From Trichormus sp. NMC-1 (lineage in GTDB: Bacteria > Cyanobacteriota > Cyanobacteriia > Cyanobacteriales > Nostocaceae), in contig NZ_LZQD01000010.1 in NCBI RefSeq assembly GCF_001858025.1, forward strand, positions 105,941 to 169,940: a stretch of 64,000 nucleotides of DNA. Direction: 5' to 3'. This document shows, one piece after another, positions 17,211 to 25,415 of this stretch. The position numbers and the translations under genes are program-made. The notes under the pieces were generated by a model. It did no database searches and was not told the origin of the DNA. It was given only the letters and a program-made list of their open reading frames with translations. Numbering within the stretch: position 1 is the stretch's first letter; each line of letters opens with the position of its first letter.

Positions 17211-18428
17211 TTAACTAAAAAACCTTTCCACACATCTGACAAACATTTCCACACCCATGACTAAAGCTGTTTCATCAAAATCAAACCGGGGATGATGATG
17301 AGGATAATTTAATTTTTTCTCGGCATTTGCAGAACCTAAAAAGAAATAACAACCAGGAACTTCTTGCAGAAAAAATGACATATCTTCACCACCCATTGTT
17401 TGACATTCGGGAACAATACCAAGAGGAGTTTCTATGACTTCTTCGGCTACAGAACGGACTAATTCTGCTATTTGTGGATGATTAATTACAGGTGGATAAA
17501 GATGGATATAATCAAACTCATAACTTGCACCATGACTTTGGCAAATTCCCGCAATAATCTGTTCAATTCTTTGTTTAAAAAAGTCTGCTAAATCAGGATT
17601 AAAATATCTGACAGTACCACCCATTCTGGCAGTATCAGCAATCACATTTACAGCCGTACCTGCATGAAGTTCCCCAATTGTCACTACGGCTGAATCAATG
17701 GGGTTAACATTGCGAGAGACAATCGCTTGCAAGGCGTTGACTATTTGGGCAGCTACTACAATAGAATCAATCGTTTGTTGAGGTATTGCACCATGTCCAC
17801 CTTTGCCGAAAATGGTGCAACGAAATAATTCTACAGCCGCCATTAATGCACCTGCACGGACTCCCACTGTCCCCAAAGGTAAATTATTCCATAGATGTAA
17901 ACCGATAATGGCATCAACATCAGGATTTTTGAGTACAAGAGCTTCTATCATCGGTTTTGCACCACCCGGTCCTTCTTCTGCCGGTTGGAAGATGATTTTT
18001 ACAGTTCCTGAGAAGTCTTGACGATGGTGGTGGAGGTAGTATGCTGTTCCTAGAGCGATCGCAGTATGTCCATCATGTCCGCAAGCGTGCATCACCCCAT
18101 CATGCTGGGAAGAATAGGGAACTTCATTCGCTTCTAGAATTGGTAAAGCATCCATATCAGCACGAATCGCTAAAACTTTACCATTCCCAAATTTTTCACC
18201 TTTGATAATCGCAACAATGCCAGTTTCCGCAATCTCGGTTTGATGTTCTATTCCCCAACTTTGCAGCTTTTGGGAAATAAATTCAGCCGTGATTTTTTCT
18301 TGAAAACCCAACTCTGGTTTTTGATGTATGCGTCGTCGCCATTCTACCAATTGCGGTTGTAAAGAGCGAATTTCTAACCGCACATTCGTTAAATTTACAG
18401 TTGATGAATTAGGAAAAGTAGAAACCAT
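17211..18428 (-). CDS. M20 family metal-dependent amidohydrolase
   Basis: A 405-residue zinc hydrolase of the M20D group (hippurate / IAA-amino-acid / N-acyl-amino-acid hydrolases). The metal-binding MHACGHDGH lies near residues 112-120. QPAEEGPGGAK near 155 supplies the catalytic and bridging Glu pair, and HHHPRFDFDE near the C-terminus supplies a further His ligand. The dimerisation (lid) domain lies at about 190-305. No signal peptide. It probably cleaves N-acylated amino acids; exact substrate unknown. The heptamer array lies directly downstream of its stop. Confidence 0.9.
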   Translation of the reverse strand: MVSTFPNSSTVNLTNVRLEIRSLQPQLVEWRRRIHQKPELGFQEKITAEFISQKLQSWGIEHQTEIAETGIVAIIKGEKFGNGKVLAIRADMDALPILEANEVPYSSQHDGVMHACGHDGHTAIALGTAYYLHHHRQDFSGTVKIIFQPAEEGPGGAKPMIEALVLKNPDVDAIIGLHLWNNLPLGTVGVRAGALMAAVELFRCTIFGKGGHGAIPQQTIDSIVVAAQIVNALQAIVSRNVNPIDSAVVTIGELHAGTAVNVIADTARMGGTVRYFNPDLADFFKQRIEQIIAGICQSHGASYEFDYIHLYPPVINHPQIAELVRSVAEEVIETPLGIVPECQTMGGEDMSFFLQEVPGCYFFLGSANAEKKLNYPHHHPRFDFDETALVMGVEMFVRCVERFFS

Positions 18429-18504
18429 AATTGGTAATTGGTAATGGGTGATTAGTAATTGGCAAATATCTTTCTAAGTAGGTGGGCGTTAAAAAATATA
18501 AGAT

Positions 18505-18629
18505 CATAGTTCGTTAAAACGCCTCTGGTCTTCTGCAAGATAAGTTCTACCAAATCCCCCCTGTCCCAGGACGTGAATTATCCGGTAACGATTTTGCAGG
18601 ATAGTACCAACTGTAATGGGTGTTTGCAT
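18505..18629 (-). pseudogene. Truncated copy of the Ser/Thr kinase N-terminus
   Basis: The ATG at 18629 opens the same frame as the intact kinase and encodes the glycine-rich loop (GQGGFGRTYLAED). It stops matching after about codon 41, where unrelated sequence begins. A leftover 5' fragment of a duplicated kinase gene, not functional. Confidence 0.85.
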
Positions 18630-18741
18630 GATCGATATATGAATATATTGAATTTAAAAGCAACTGAGCTATAGCAATCCTAATTTGATTCGTGAGAAAT
18701 TTTGTCTTCAGGAGTCTGCAATTCTCTGACAATAATCAACA
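18505..18741. repeat. 237-bp direct duplication, copy 1 (kinase 5' end and leader)
   Basis: Identical base for base, as far as I can compare, to 21379-21615 (offset 2874). It spans the first 41 codons of the Ser/Thr kinase gene at 19881-21503 and about 112 bases of its upstream region. It lies in the same orientation as the intact gene, between bioD and the amidohydrolase. Confidence 0.93.
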
Positions 18742-18805
18742 AAGCCTCTCCCCTTGTAGGGGAGAGGTTTGGAGAGAGGTTTTATATTTAATTGCGCCAA
18801 GCTAC

Positions 18806-19486
18806 TTACAACCCCAAAGTTTCCCAATCTAAATTAGATGCAATTTGAGCGAGTTGATCCAAATCAGTGGGATTCTCTAAATAGGGTAAACAACCCAAAA
18901 CAGGTATATATGTAAATGAGCGAATTAAATCTGGTGGTGTTAAGTCAGCAATTTCTTCTTCAGTTCTCGATTGTGTACAATTAAGGACAATGCCTTGTAA
19001 ATTAATCTTTTTTTCTCTAGCTAATGCTACATTAGCCACAGCTTGTGCGATCGCTCCTAATCTCACAGGTACAACCAACAGCGTTGGTAATCGCCATTCA
19101 CCCGCTAAATCAGCTACTGTCAATTCATCAGTGACTGGTGAACCTAAACCACCTAAAGCTTCAACCAAAACAAAATCCCGCCGCTTTTGTAAATCTAGCA
19201 AAGTCTTCCAAACAATTCCTAAATCAACAAAGCGATTTTCCTTAGCCGCAGCGATGGGTGGGGCTAAAGGTGCTTGAAAATACAAAGGAGTAATTTCTTC
19301 TGGAGACTGTTCTAGTCTAAAAAGACTTTGGTATAGTTCTCTGTCTCCCACCCCCGATTGAATCGGTTTCATGATCCCCAAGCTGCGGTGGGGGTAATAT
19401 TTCTGGAAATAAGCAGCTAAGGCTGTTGTCAAAACAGTTTTACCAGCCTCAGTATCAGTTCCTGTAATAAGTAGTGTGTTTAACAA
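18806..19486 (-). CDS. bioD: ATP-dependent dethiobiotin synthetase BioD
   Basis: Closes the ureido ring of biotin: DAPA + CO2 + ATP gives dethiobiotin. A 226-residue protein of normal length. The P-loop is GTDTEAGKT at residues 8-16, KPIQSG gives the substrate-binding Lys, and [12 protein letters not shown] near 103 matches the conserved EGAGG-like loop. The start codon is TTG after an A-run. No other biotin gene is adjacent. The truncated kinase copy lies immediately downstream. Confidence 0.92.
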   Translation of the reverse strand: MLNTLLITGTDTEAGKTVLTTALAAYFQKYYPHRSLGIMKPIQSGVGDRELYQSLFRLEQSPEEITPLYFQAPLAPPIAAAKENRFVDLGIVWKTLLDLQKRRDFVLVEALGGLGSPVTDELTVADLAGEWRLPTLLVVPVRLGAIAQAVANVALAREKKINLQGIVLNCTQSRTEEEIADLTPPDLIRSFTYIPVLGCLPYLENPTDLDQLAQIASNLDWETLGL

Positions 19487-19557
19487 TTTTTTTGCGAATA
19501 ATTACTGTTTATAATTGACATTTATCCGTGGCAATTTTCTCAAAAAGAAGCTTTGAC

Positions 19558-19641
19558 ATCAATTCACTTCATTAAAGCTACAAATGGATTTCCTTCCGCG
19601 TCAGAGCGTCTGTCCATTTATATCTTTAAAGTGAAACGGTA
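19558..19641 (+). repeat. MITE-like dispersed element, copy A
   Basis: Begins ATCAATTCACTTC, then AAAGCTACAAATGGATTT, a GCGTC-rich centre, GTCCATTTATATC and TTAAAGTGAAACGGTA. Copies B (42513-42618) and C (59278-59368, reverse) share this order. The ends form imperfect inverted repeats (CAATTCACTT facing AAGTGAAACGG; ACAAATG facing CATTTGT or CATTTAT). The rest of the 19487-19880 gap shows no gene. Confidence 0.75.
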
Positions 19642-19880
19642 AGCTAATAATCATTCAAATTGCATCCCCGTGTCTCCCCTTCTCCGCGTCTCCGCGTCTT
19701 TCTGAGGCTAGGGATTATGCAACTTAAAGACGGATTAGCTGATGACAGGGAGAGGGGATAAAACCCCAACTGCATCTCTCATTGAGTTGCACAGGTTTCA
19801 GGTGGAATTTCTAAAAAGAAATGCTTTCCGCATCCCCGTGTCTTTTCTTCATTTCATGCCGGGACTATCCATAATTTACC

Positions 19881-21503
19881 CTAAAATCCAGGTGTTGGTG
19901 TTGTTTCCGGGAGTTGATTATTTTCTTCTGTATCAACAGTAGGTGTTGGAGTTGGTGTTGGAGTTTCCGTGGGAGTTGGTGTTGGAATTTCTGTTGGTGT
20001 TGGTGTAGGAGTTTCCGTGGGTGTTGGTGTTGGATTAATTGCGTTTTCTAAAGCCACAATCAGACTATAGTCACTGAAAGTAACTCCCTCAGCCAGATTT
20101 AATTGAACAGTATATGTACCCATATCCTGCAATACTTCTTGAGATAGATTATTAATGAGTTGACCATTAGGTGCTAATACAGATAGCACAATGCTACTTT
20201 CTTCTTCGATGCTAACATTTAATATTTGCCCAGCCTGACCCACAAAACTATACTTAATAATTTGATTTTCTTGGATAGAACCTTCTAATTTAGCTGGATT
20301 AGATATGTCTAATTGGAGACGTTTATTAAATACAACAGGTTCACTACTAGTAGGTGTGGGTGTAGGTGCAAAAATCGTACCACCCGTAATCACCGGGGAC
20401 GGAAAATCTTGAGGGGTTTTGATTGGTTCCGGTGGTGTCTTAGACTGATTGCGGAAGGAATTTACCACTGCCCAAGAACCAAATCCCGCTAAAATAACTA
20501 CAGCACTACCGATAGCCCCAATTGCCAATGGACTATCTAAAATCGAACTAGTTTGCTTAAGTGAAATTACAGGTTTAGGTTTGTTGGATGGTGGTAAAAT
20601 CGGGTCAGGACGACGACCAACAGCGACAGTCTGGAGATAGGATACATTTGGCTGAGGGATATGGGGCTGATTTAGGGATTGCAATGCTGATTTTACTTCC
20701 GCCGCACTTTGATAGCGATCGCCTGGAATATAACTCAACATTCGTTGCAAAACCTCAGCAAATCCCGGCTGAACTTGTACCCACTGCTGCCAATTCCAAG
20801 TTAGTTGTGTTTCGTCAAATAAATCTACTGGTTCTTTCCCAGTCAGTAAAACTATCGCCGTCACTGCCAGTGCATACAAGTCACTATTAGGATAAGCTCG
20901 TCCTGATTGCATTTGCTCACTAGGAGCATAGCCTAATTTACCTACAGTTGTCGCTGGAGTCTTAGTTGGGGAGTGTAGTCGGGTTGCGAGTTCTTTCACT
21001 ACCCCAAAATCAATTAATACAGGTTTGTTGTCACTATCCCGTAAAATCAAATTATCTGGCGAAATATCTCGGTGAATAATTCCCAAACCGTGAAGATGCT
21101 CTAACACTGGCAACAGAGCGTGTAGTAACTCTAGCACTTCTGCCTCTGTGAAAGTTTGACCTACAGCTTGGCGTTCAGCTAACAGCATTTGGTAAGTTTT
21201 CCCGGCAACGTAATCCTGTACCAAAAAAAAGCGTTGGTCTTGTTCAAATTTTTCTCGAAACTTCGGTATTTGGGGATGCTCGATTTGATATAGAGTTGCT
21301 GCTTCTCGCTGAAACAGTTCCTGGGCTTTCTTTCCTGCGTGAACTCCCGTATCTGTGAGCATCAATTCCTTAATTGCACATAGTTCGTTAAAACGCCTCT
21401 GGTCTTCTGCAAGATAAGTTCTACCAAATCCCCCCTGTCCCAGGACGTGAATTATCCGGTAACGATTTTGCAGGATAGTACCAACTGTAATGGGTGTTTG
21501 CAT
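19881..21503 (-). CDS. Membrane-anchored Ser/Thr protein kinase with Pro-Thr tail
   Basis: A 540-residue Hanks-type kinase. Residues about 14-275 hold the kinase domain: GQGGFGRTY, the catalytic HRDISPDN loop, LIDFGVVK, and GYAPSEQ in the activation segment. A membrane helix lies near 322-345 (AIGAIGSAVVILAGFGSWAVV). Outside it, about 385-470, is a beta-rich domain resembling bacterial pre-peptidase C-terminal domains. The tail (about 480-525) is a Thr-Pro repeat, a flexible wall-spanning or stalk segment. The extracellular part may sense a signal. Its 5' 125 coding bases and leader are duplicated at 18505-18741. Confidence 0.9.
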   Translation of the reverse strand: MQTPITVGTILQNRYRIIHVLGQGGFGRTYLAEDQRRFNELCAIKELMLTDTGVHAGKKAQELFQREAATLYQIEHPQIPKFREKFEQDQRFFLVQDYVAGKTYQMLLAERQAVGQTFTEAEVLELLHALLPVLEHLHGLGIIHRDISPDNLILRDSDNKPVLIDFGVVKELATRLHSPTKTPATTVGKLGYAPSEQMQSGRAYPNSDLYALAVTAIVLLTGKEPVDLFDETQLTWNWQQWVQVQPGFAEVLQRMLSYIPGDRYQSAAEVKSALQSLNQPHIPQPNVSYLQTVAVGRRPDPILPPSNKPKPVISLKQTSSILDSPLAIGAIGSAVVILAGFGSWAVVNSFRNQSKTPPEPIKTPQDFPSPVITGGTIFAPTPTPTSSEPVVFNKRLQLDISNPAKLEGSIQENQIIKYSFVGQAGQILNVSIEEESSIVLSVLAPNGQLINNLSQEVLQDMGTYTVQLNLAEGVTFSDYSLIVALENAINPTPTPTETPTPTPTEIPTPTPTETPTPTPTPTVDTEENNQLPETTPTPGF

Positions 21504-21615
21504 GATCGATATATGAATATATTGAATTTAAAAGCAACTGAGCTATAGCAATCCTAATTTGATTCGTGAGAAATTTTGTCTTCAGGAGTCTGCAATTCTC
21601 TGACAATAATCAACA
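21379..21615. repeat. 237-bp direct duplication, copy 2 (intact locus)
   Basis: The source copy of the repeat at 18505-18741. It comprises the first 41 codons of the intact kinase gene and its upstream leader. Sequences outside both boundaries differ. Confidence 0.93.
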
Positions 21616-21767
21616 TTCATCAACTTCTTCTGTCAGGATGCGTCAAAAATAAGGGTTAATTAACAGTAGCTGAAAAGCTAACAATTACTACCAATTACTC
21701 ACTTATGATCCCTGCCAAAGTCATCAACTATTGTGAATATATGGGAATTTTTTTGTAAAATATCTTC

Positions 21768-22934
21768 ATGCTACTAGGATTCAAGACCGAACTCAAGGTA
21801 AACAAGCAACAACGTCTACTACTGGCACAACACGCAGGAGTAGCCAGACACGCTTGGAATCAAGGATTAGCATTATGTGAACAGGTACTCATACATAATC
21901 GTACAAACCCCGAAGAGAAAATCAAATTTCCTACAGCCATAGACTTACATAAATGGTTAGTAGCGTCAGTTAAATCTAGCCATTCCTGGTATTATGACGT
22001 ATCAAAATGCGCTCCTCAGTACGCATTAAGATATTTGTCAGATGCCTTTAAATCTTTTTTCAAAAAAATTAAAGGGTTTCCTAAATTCAAGAAAAAAGGT
22101 AGACATGATTCTTTTACTTTAGATGGAGCAATTCACATTGACCACAGAAAAGTGAAAGTACCTGTAATTGGATGGATAAAGACTTATGAACTTCTACCTT
22201 TTGGATATAAACCAAAATCAGTCACAATCAGTAAACAAGCTGATAAGTGGTTTATCTCCTGGAAAATAGAACTAGAAACCAATGAAACTCCTAAAAAACA
22301 AGAGTTTGTCGGAGTTGACTTAGGAATAAATCATCTAGCAGTGTTGTCAACTGGAGTTGTATTTAATGGAGCAAAAAGTTATAAAAAGTATGAATCCTTA
22401 CTAGGAAAAATGCAATATTTGAACCGTCATAAACAAGTCGGTTCTAATAATCATAGAAAAGCCCAAATAAAAATAGCGAGACTACACCAAAAAATAGCCA
22501 ACATCAGGAAAGATTCATTACATAAAATCACCACCTATATCAGCAAAAACCACGCGGTTATAGGAATAGAAGATTTAAATGTATCTGGAATGTTAGCTAA
22601 TTGTAAGTTATCTAAAGCTATAGCGGATATGGGCTTTTATGAGTTCCGTCGTCAATTAGAATACAAGACTCAGCTATACGGTAGTAAGTTAGTAATTGTG
22701 GATAGATTTTATCCCAGTAGTAAAACTTGCTCTAGTTGTGGTGAGAAGAAATCATCTCTGTCACTGTCTCAAAGAGTGTTCCAGTGTCAGAACTGCGGTT
22801 TTGAGTGTGATAGAGATTTAAACGCGGCTCGTAATTTGAGTCAAGAAGCGGTTAGATTGACCGTGTTAGCCTGTAGACTAGATAGTGCCGACACTACTAG
22901 GATGAAGCAGGAAGAAAAAGCTGGCTCTTGTTAG
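21768..22934 (+). CDS. tnpB: Intact TnpB, RNA-guided nuclease of an IS200/IS605-type element
   Basis: A 388-residue TnpB with the full RuvC triad: Asp184 (GVDLGI), Glu268 (GIEDLN) and the DRD motif at 348-350 (CDRDLNAARN). The zinc ribbon is CSSCG followed by CQNCG. The helix-turn-helix N-terminal half begins FKTELKVNKQQ. No tnpA is present within several kilobases, so it is a solo tnpB. TnpB proteins use an omega-RNA from the gene's 3' end to cleave DNA near a transposon-adjacent motif. The 3' region here (22850-22960) has paired segments including AAAAG...CTTTT hairpin arms. Unlike the tnpB at 909, all catalytic residues are in place. Confidence 0.93.
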   Translation: MLLGFKTELKVNKQQRLLLAQHAGVARHAWNQGLALCEQVLIHNRTNPEEKIKFPTAIDLHKWLVASVKSSHSWYYDVSKCAPQYALRYLSDAFKSFFKKIKGFPKFKKKGRHDSFTLDGAIHIDHRKVKVPVIGWIKTYELLPFGYKPKSVTISKQADKWFISWKIELETNETPKKQEFVGVDLGINHLAVLSTGVVFNGAKSYKKYESLLGKMQYLNRHKQVGSNNHRKAQIKIARLHQKIANIRKDSLHKITTYISKNHAVIGIEDLNVSGMLANCKLSKAIADMGFYEFRRQLEYKTQLYGSKLVIVDRFYPSSKTCSSCGEKKSSLSLSQRVFQCQNCGFECDRDLNAARNLSQEAVRLTVLACRLDSADTTRMKQEEKAGSC

Positions 22935-23262
22935 CAAAAGGCAAGCTTTTTTGTATCGGACGATCTAATTTAGATTACTGCGCCTCCAGAAATATCAGCA
23001 ACCTCAACCAGGGCTTCTGCTTCTACCCGCTCCAAGGCCACATCTGTGGTTATGTCCACGATATATCAACACCAATTCTCAAACTTTATCAATTTGGCGC
23101 TAGTATCATAAGATGGTAAATTGTAACGTCGATTCTCAATCACAGGTGTTCTCATGCCTGAGAGAAAACTTAAATATCATTTAATAATCTGTAAATAATT
23201 TTTTTTCTCAGTTATAAAAGAAGCAGGTAGAATAAGTAATCTACCATACCAAATTTTCAAAG
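22935..23262. other. Non-coding gap between tnpB and the prs region
   Basis: The first about 30 bases probably belong to the IS right end. Positions about 22965-23065 read on the minus strand give a short open stretch (DITTDVALERVEAEALVEV and a stop) that could be a gene remnant, but it is too short to call. The remainder is AT-rich with no feature I can name. Confidence 0.35.
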
Positions 23263-23415
23263 ATGGGGCGGTCTTCCTCCTCCCAAAAAAAACTTGAAAC
23301 TCTGAAACTATTGGCCAGAATGGAGATCAGTAAAATCCTCAGTGGTGCTTTTCCCAGAAGAGCTAGAAAATTAATGATTGTAATTCTATGGAGAAATATT
23401 GCTTTCTTTGTATGA
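23263..23415 (+). CDS. Possible 50-residue basic small protein upstream of prs
   Basis: ATG at 23263 opens 50 codons encoding a Ser-rich start (MGRSSSSQKK), then LLARMEISKILSG, FPRRARKLMIVI and a hydrophobic end. It is strongly basic and has no recognised family. No clear ribosome-binding site precedes it. It lies 80 bases before the prs start, where it could be part of the prs leader. Coding status uncertain. Confidence 0.3.
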   Translation: MGRSSSSQKKLETLKLLARMEISKILSGAFPRRARKLMIVILWRNIAFFV

Positions 23416-23494
23416 AAGCTTCAACAAAACTTACATATCTTCTGTTTAGTCTTATGTCGGTTAAATCTGCTAAATTTCTGATGATAATATCGCC

Positions 23495-24511
23495 ATGAAT
23501 GCACATCGAGGATCTGCTGTGCTTACTTCCGCAACTTTAAAAATGGAACCAGCCGCAACAGGAATGACTGAAAATCATCGTCTGCGTCTGTTTTCTGGGT
23601 CTGCCAATTTACAACTATCTCAAGAAGTTTCTCGTTACCTGGGAATGGAATTGGGACCAATGATTCGCAAAAGATTTGCGGACGGCGAACTTTATGTTCA
23701 AATCCAAGAATCGATTCGCGGTTGTGATGTCTATTTAGTCCAGCCAAGCTGTCAACCGGTTAACGACCACTTGATGGAATTACTGATTATGATTGATGCC
23801 TGTCGTCGGGCTTCCGCAAGACAGATCACAGCAGTACTTCCATACTATGGTTATGCTCGTGCCGACCGCAAAACCGCCGGACGAGAATCAATCACTGCCA
23901 AGCTAGTTGCTAACTTAATCACTGAAGCAGGTGCTAACCGTATTCTGGCAATGGATTTGCACGCAGCGCAAATTCAGGGCTATTTCGATATTCCTTTTGA
24001 TCATGTTTACGGTTCCCCCGTTTTACTAGATTATTTAGCGAGGAAAGGACTACAGGACATTGTAGTTGTTTCCCCTGATGTGGGTGGTGTAGCACGGGCT
24101 AGGGCATTTGCCAAAAAGCTGAATGATGCACCATTGGCAATTATTGACAAACGTCGTCAAGCTCACAATGTGGCTGAAGTTTTGAACGTCATCGGTGATG
24201 TCAGAGGCAAAACAGCCGTTTTGGTAGATGACATGATTGATACTGGTGGGACAATTGCCGAAGGGGCTAGGTTGCTGCGGGCTGAAGGTGCAAGTCAGGT
24301 ATATGCCTGTGCTACCCATGCTGTGTTTTCCCCACCTGCAATTGAGCGATTGTCAAGTGGGTTGTTTGAAGAAGTGATAGTCACCAATACCATTCCCATC
24401 CCAGAAAACAATCGTTTTCCCCAACTTGTAGTGCTTTCAGTTGCTAATCTGCTTGGAGAAGCCATCTGGCGAATTCACGAAGATAGCTCATTAAGTAGTT
24501 TATTTCGCTAA
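23495..24511 (+). CDS. prs: Ribose-phosphate pyrophosphokinase
   Basis: Makes PRPP from ribose 5-phosphate and ATP, feeding nucleotide, His and Trp synthesis. A 338-residue protein. The class I motifs are present: DMHAAQIQGYFDIP (divalent metal/ATP), VVSPDVGGVARAR, and the PRPP-binding loop VDDMIDTGGTIAE near residue 247. The N-terminus extends about 25 residues beyond the core, as in other cyanobacterial PrsA proteins. Cytosolic. rpiA, the enzyme making its substrate, is also in this window but unlinked. Confidence 0.94.
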   Translation: MNAHRGSAVLTSATLKMEPAATGMTENHRLRLFSGSANLQLSQEVSRYLGMELGPMIRKRFADGELYVQIQESIRGCDVYLVQPSCQPVNDHLMELLIMIDACRRASARQITAVLPYYGYARADRKTAGRESITAKLVANLITEAGANRILAMDLHAAQIQGYFDIPFDHVYGSPVLLDYLARKGLQDIVVVSPDVGGVARARAFAKKLNDAPLAIIDKRRQAHNVAEVLNVIGDVRGKTAVLVDDMIDTGGTIAEGARLLRAEGASQVYACATHAVFSPPAIERLSSGLFEEVIVTNTIPIPENNRFPQLVVLSVANLLGEAIWRIHEDSSLSSLFR

Positions 24512-24544
24512 TCTACAAAAAACATCCTCTTTAAGGAGTAAATA

Positions 24545-24583
24545 TGAAGGATGAAATTTTCTAATTTTTATCCTTCATTTTTT
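24545..24583 (+). terminator. Terminator between convergent prs and HD-hydrolase genes
   Basis: TGAAGGAT (24545-24552) pairs with ATCCTTCA (24570-24577), followed by a T-run. It overlaps the last codons of the convergent minus-strand gene. Confidence 0.65.
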
Positions 24584-25146
24584 ATTGCTGCTAAAATTTC
24601 TAACTCTGTCACTACTCGTTCTAATTCTTCTACCAAGGAAGTCGTTTTGGTCTGCTTAAAGGCATCTACTAACGCCCGATAATACCAAAGTGTGCCTTGT
24701 CTTCCACCTTGAAACCGTTCCCAAAGTGATTCACCTAAAACTCGATAGTCTTTAAGAATTGATTGGGCATTATAAAGTTTATCAGATGTAGAAACAAGCA
24801 ACACTGAGGGGGAAGCGATGGAAATATGGGCAATGTATGTTTCTTTACGTTGTTTCCAAGGGGGTTTGGGTGTGGTGTCTGCGTCTGTACAACCATCAAC
24901 AATGGCTGTGACATTATCTCCAAACCGACGTTTAATTTCTGCTCTGGTGGCTGCTCCGCCTTGGTCTTCTATGGCATCATGTAATAAGGCTGCGATCGCT
25001 TCATCTTCGTTTGCACCATATTCTAAGGCTATGCTGGCTACTCCTAGTAAATGGGCAATATAGGGAACTCCTGAACCTTTTCTCACTTGTTTTGCGTGGA
25101 GTTCGTGTGCGTAGGTTAGGGCTTGGGTAAAGCGTTCTGATAGCAT
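24568..25146 (-). CDS. HD-domain phosphohydrolase, SpoT/MESH1-like
   Basis: A 192-residue single HD-domain protein. YIAHLLGVA near residue 29 and LLHDAIED with His56-Asp57 and Glu60-Asp61 match the (p)ppGpp hydrolase (SpoT/MESH1) signature, as does DKLYNAQ near 122. There is no synthetase domain, TGS or ACT domain, so it would be a small alarmone hydrolase or a related nucleotide phosphohydrolase. The exact substrate is inference. Convergent with prs. Confidence 0.85.
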   Translation of the reverse strand: MLSERFTQALTYAHELHAKQVRKGSGVPYIAHLLGVASIALEYGANEDEAIAALLHDAIEDQGGAATRAEIKRRFGDNVTAIVDGCTDADTTPKPPWKQRKETYIAHISIASPSVLLVSTSDKLYNAQSILKDYRVLGESLWERFQGGRQGTLWYYRALVDAFKQTKTTSLVEELERVVTELEILAAIKNEG

Positions 25147-25245
25147 TGATGGTTAATTTTAATCTTTTGGTTTGGTGTTGAGGTTAATAATAAATGAACC
25201 GCGAAGGCGCGTTCGCGGTAGCGTTGCGAAGCAAAGGACGCGAAG

Positions 25246-25354
25246 GAAGAGAAAGAGAAGGAAGAGAAAGAGAAGGAAGAGAAAGAAAGATGTTATGGCG
25301 GTATGCACTTGAATGAGGCACATCATAGCCCCCTCCTCGCTTGCGGGGAGGGGG
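25246..25354. repeat. 15-bp purine tandem repeat and GC hairpin
   Basis: Positions 25246-25290 are three units of GAAGAGAAAGAGAAG, the last diverged. A hairpin CCCCCTCC/GGAGGGGG (25329-25354) follows. Upstream, 25195-25240 carries the GCGAAGGCGCGTTCGCGG-type dispersed repeat. No gene is visible in the gap 25147-25415. Confidence 0.7.
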
Positions 25355-25415
25355 TTGGGGGTGGGGTGATTGTATCTCACTCAACCGAGAAACGCTATAG
25401 TGCTTTCAACTAAAA

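Noticed and set aside
18547..18732. 61-codon minus-strand frame, repeated at 21421-21606
   Set aside because: It is in the wrong frame across the kinase start and promoter; identical copies simply reflect the 237-bp duplication.
22928..23119. 63-codon plus-strand frame after the intact tnpB
   Set aside because: It begins inside the tnpB stop region and has no protein-like motif; the minus strand of the same DNA looks more like a remnant.
24735..25384. Several 62-81-codon frames across and beside the HD-hydrolase gene
   Set aside because: They are shadows of the hydrolase or translations of GA-rich and GC-hairpin repeats.
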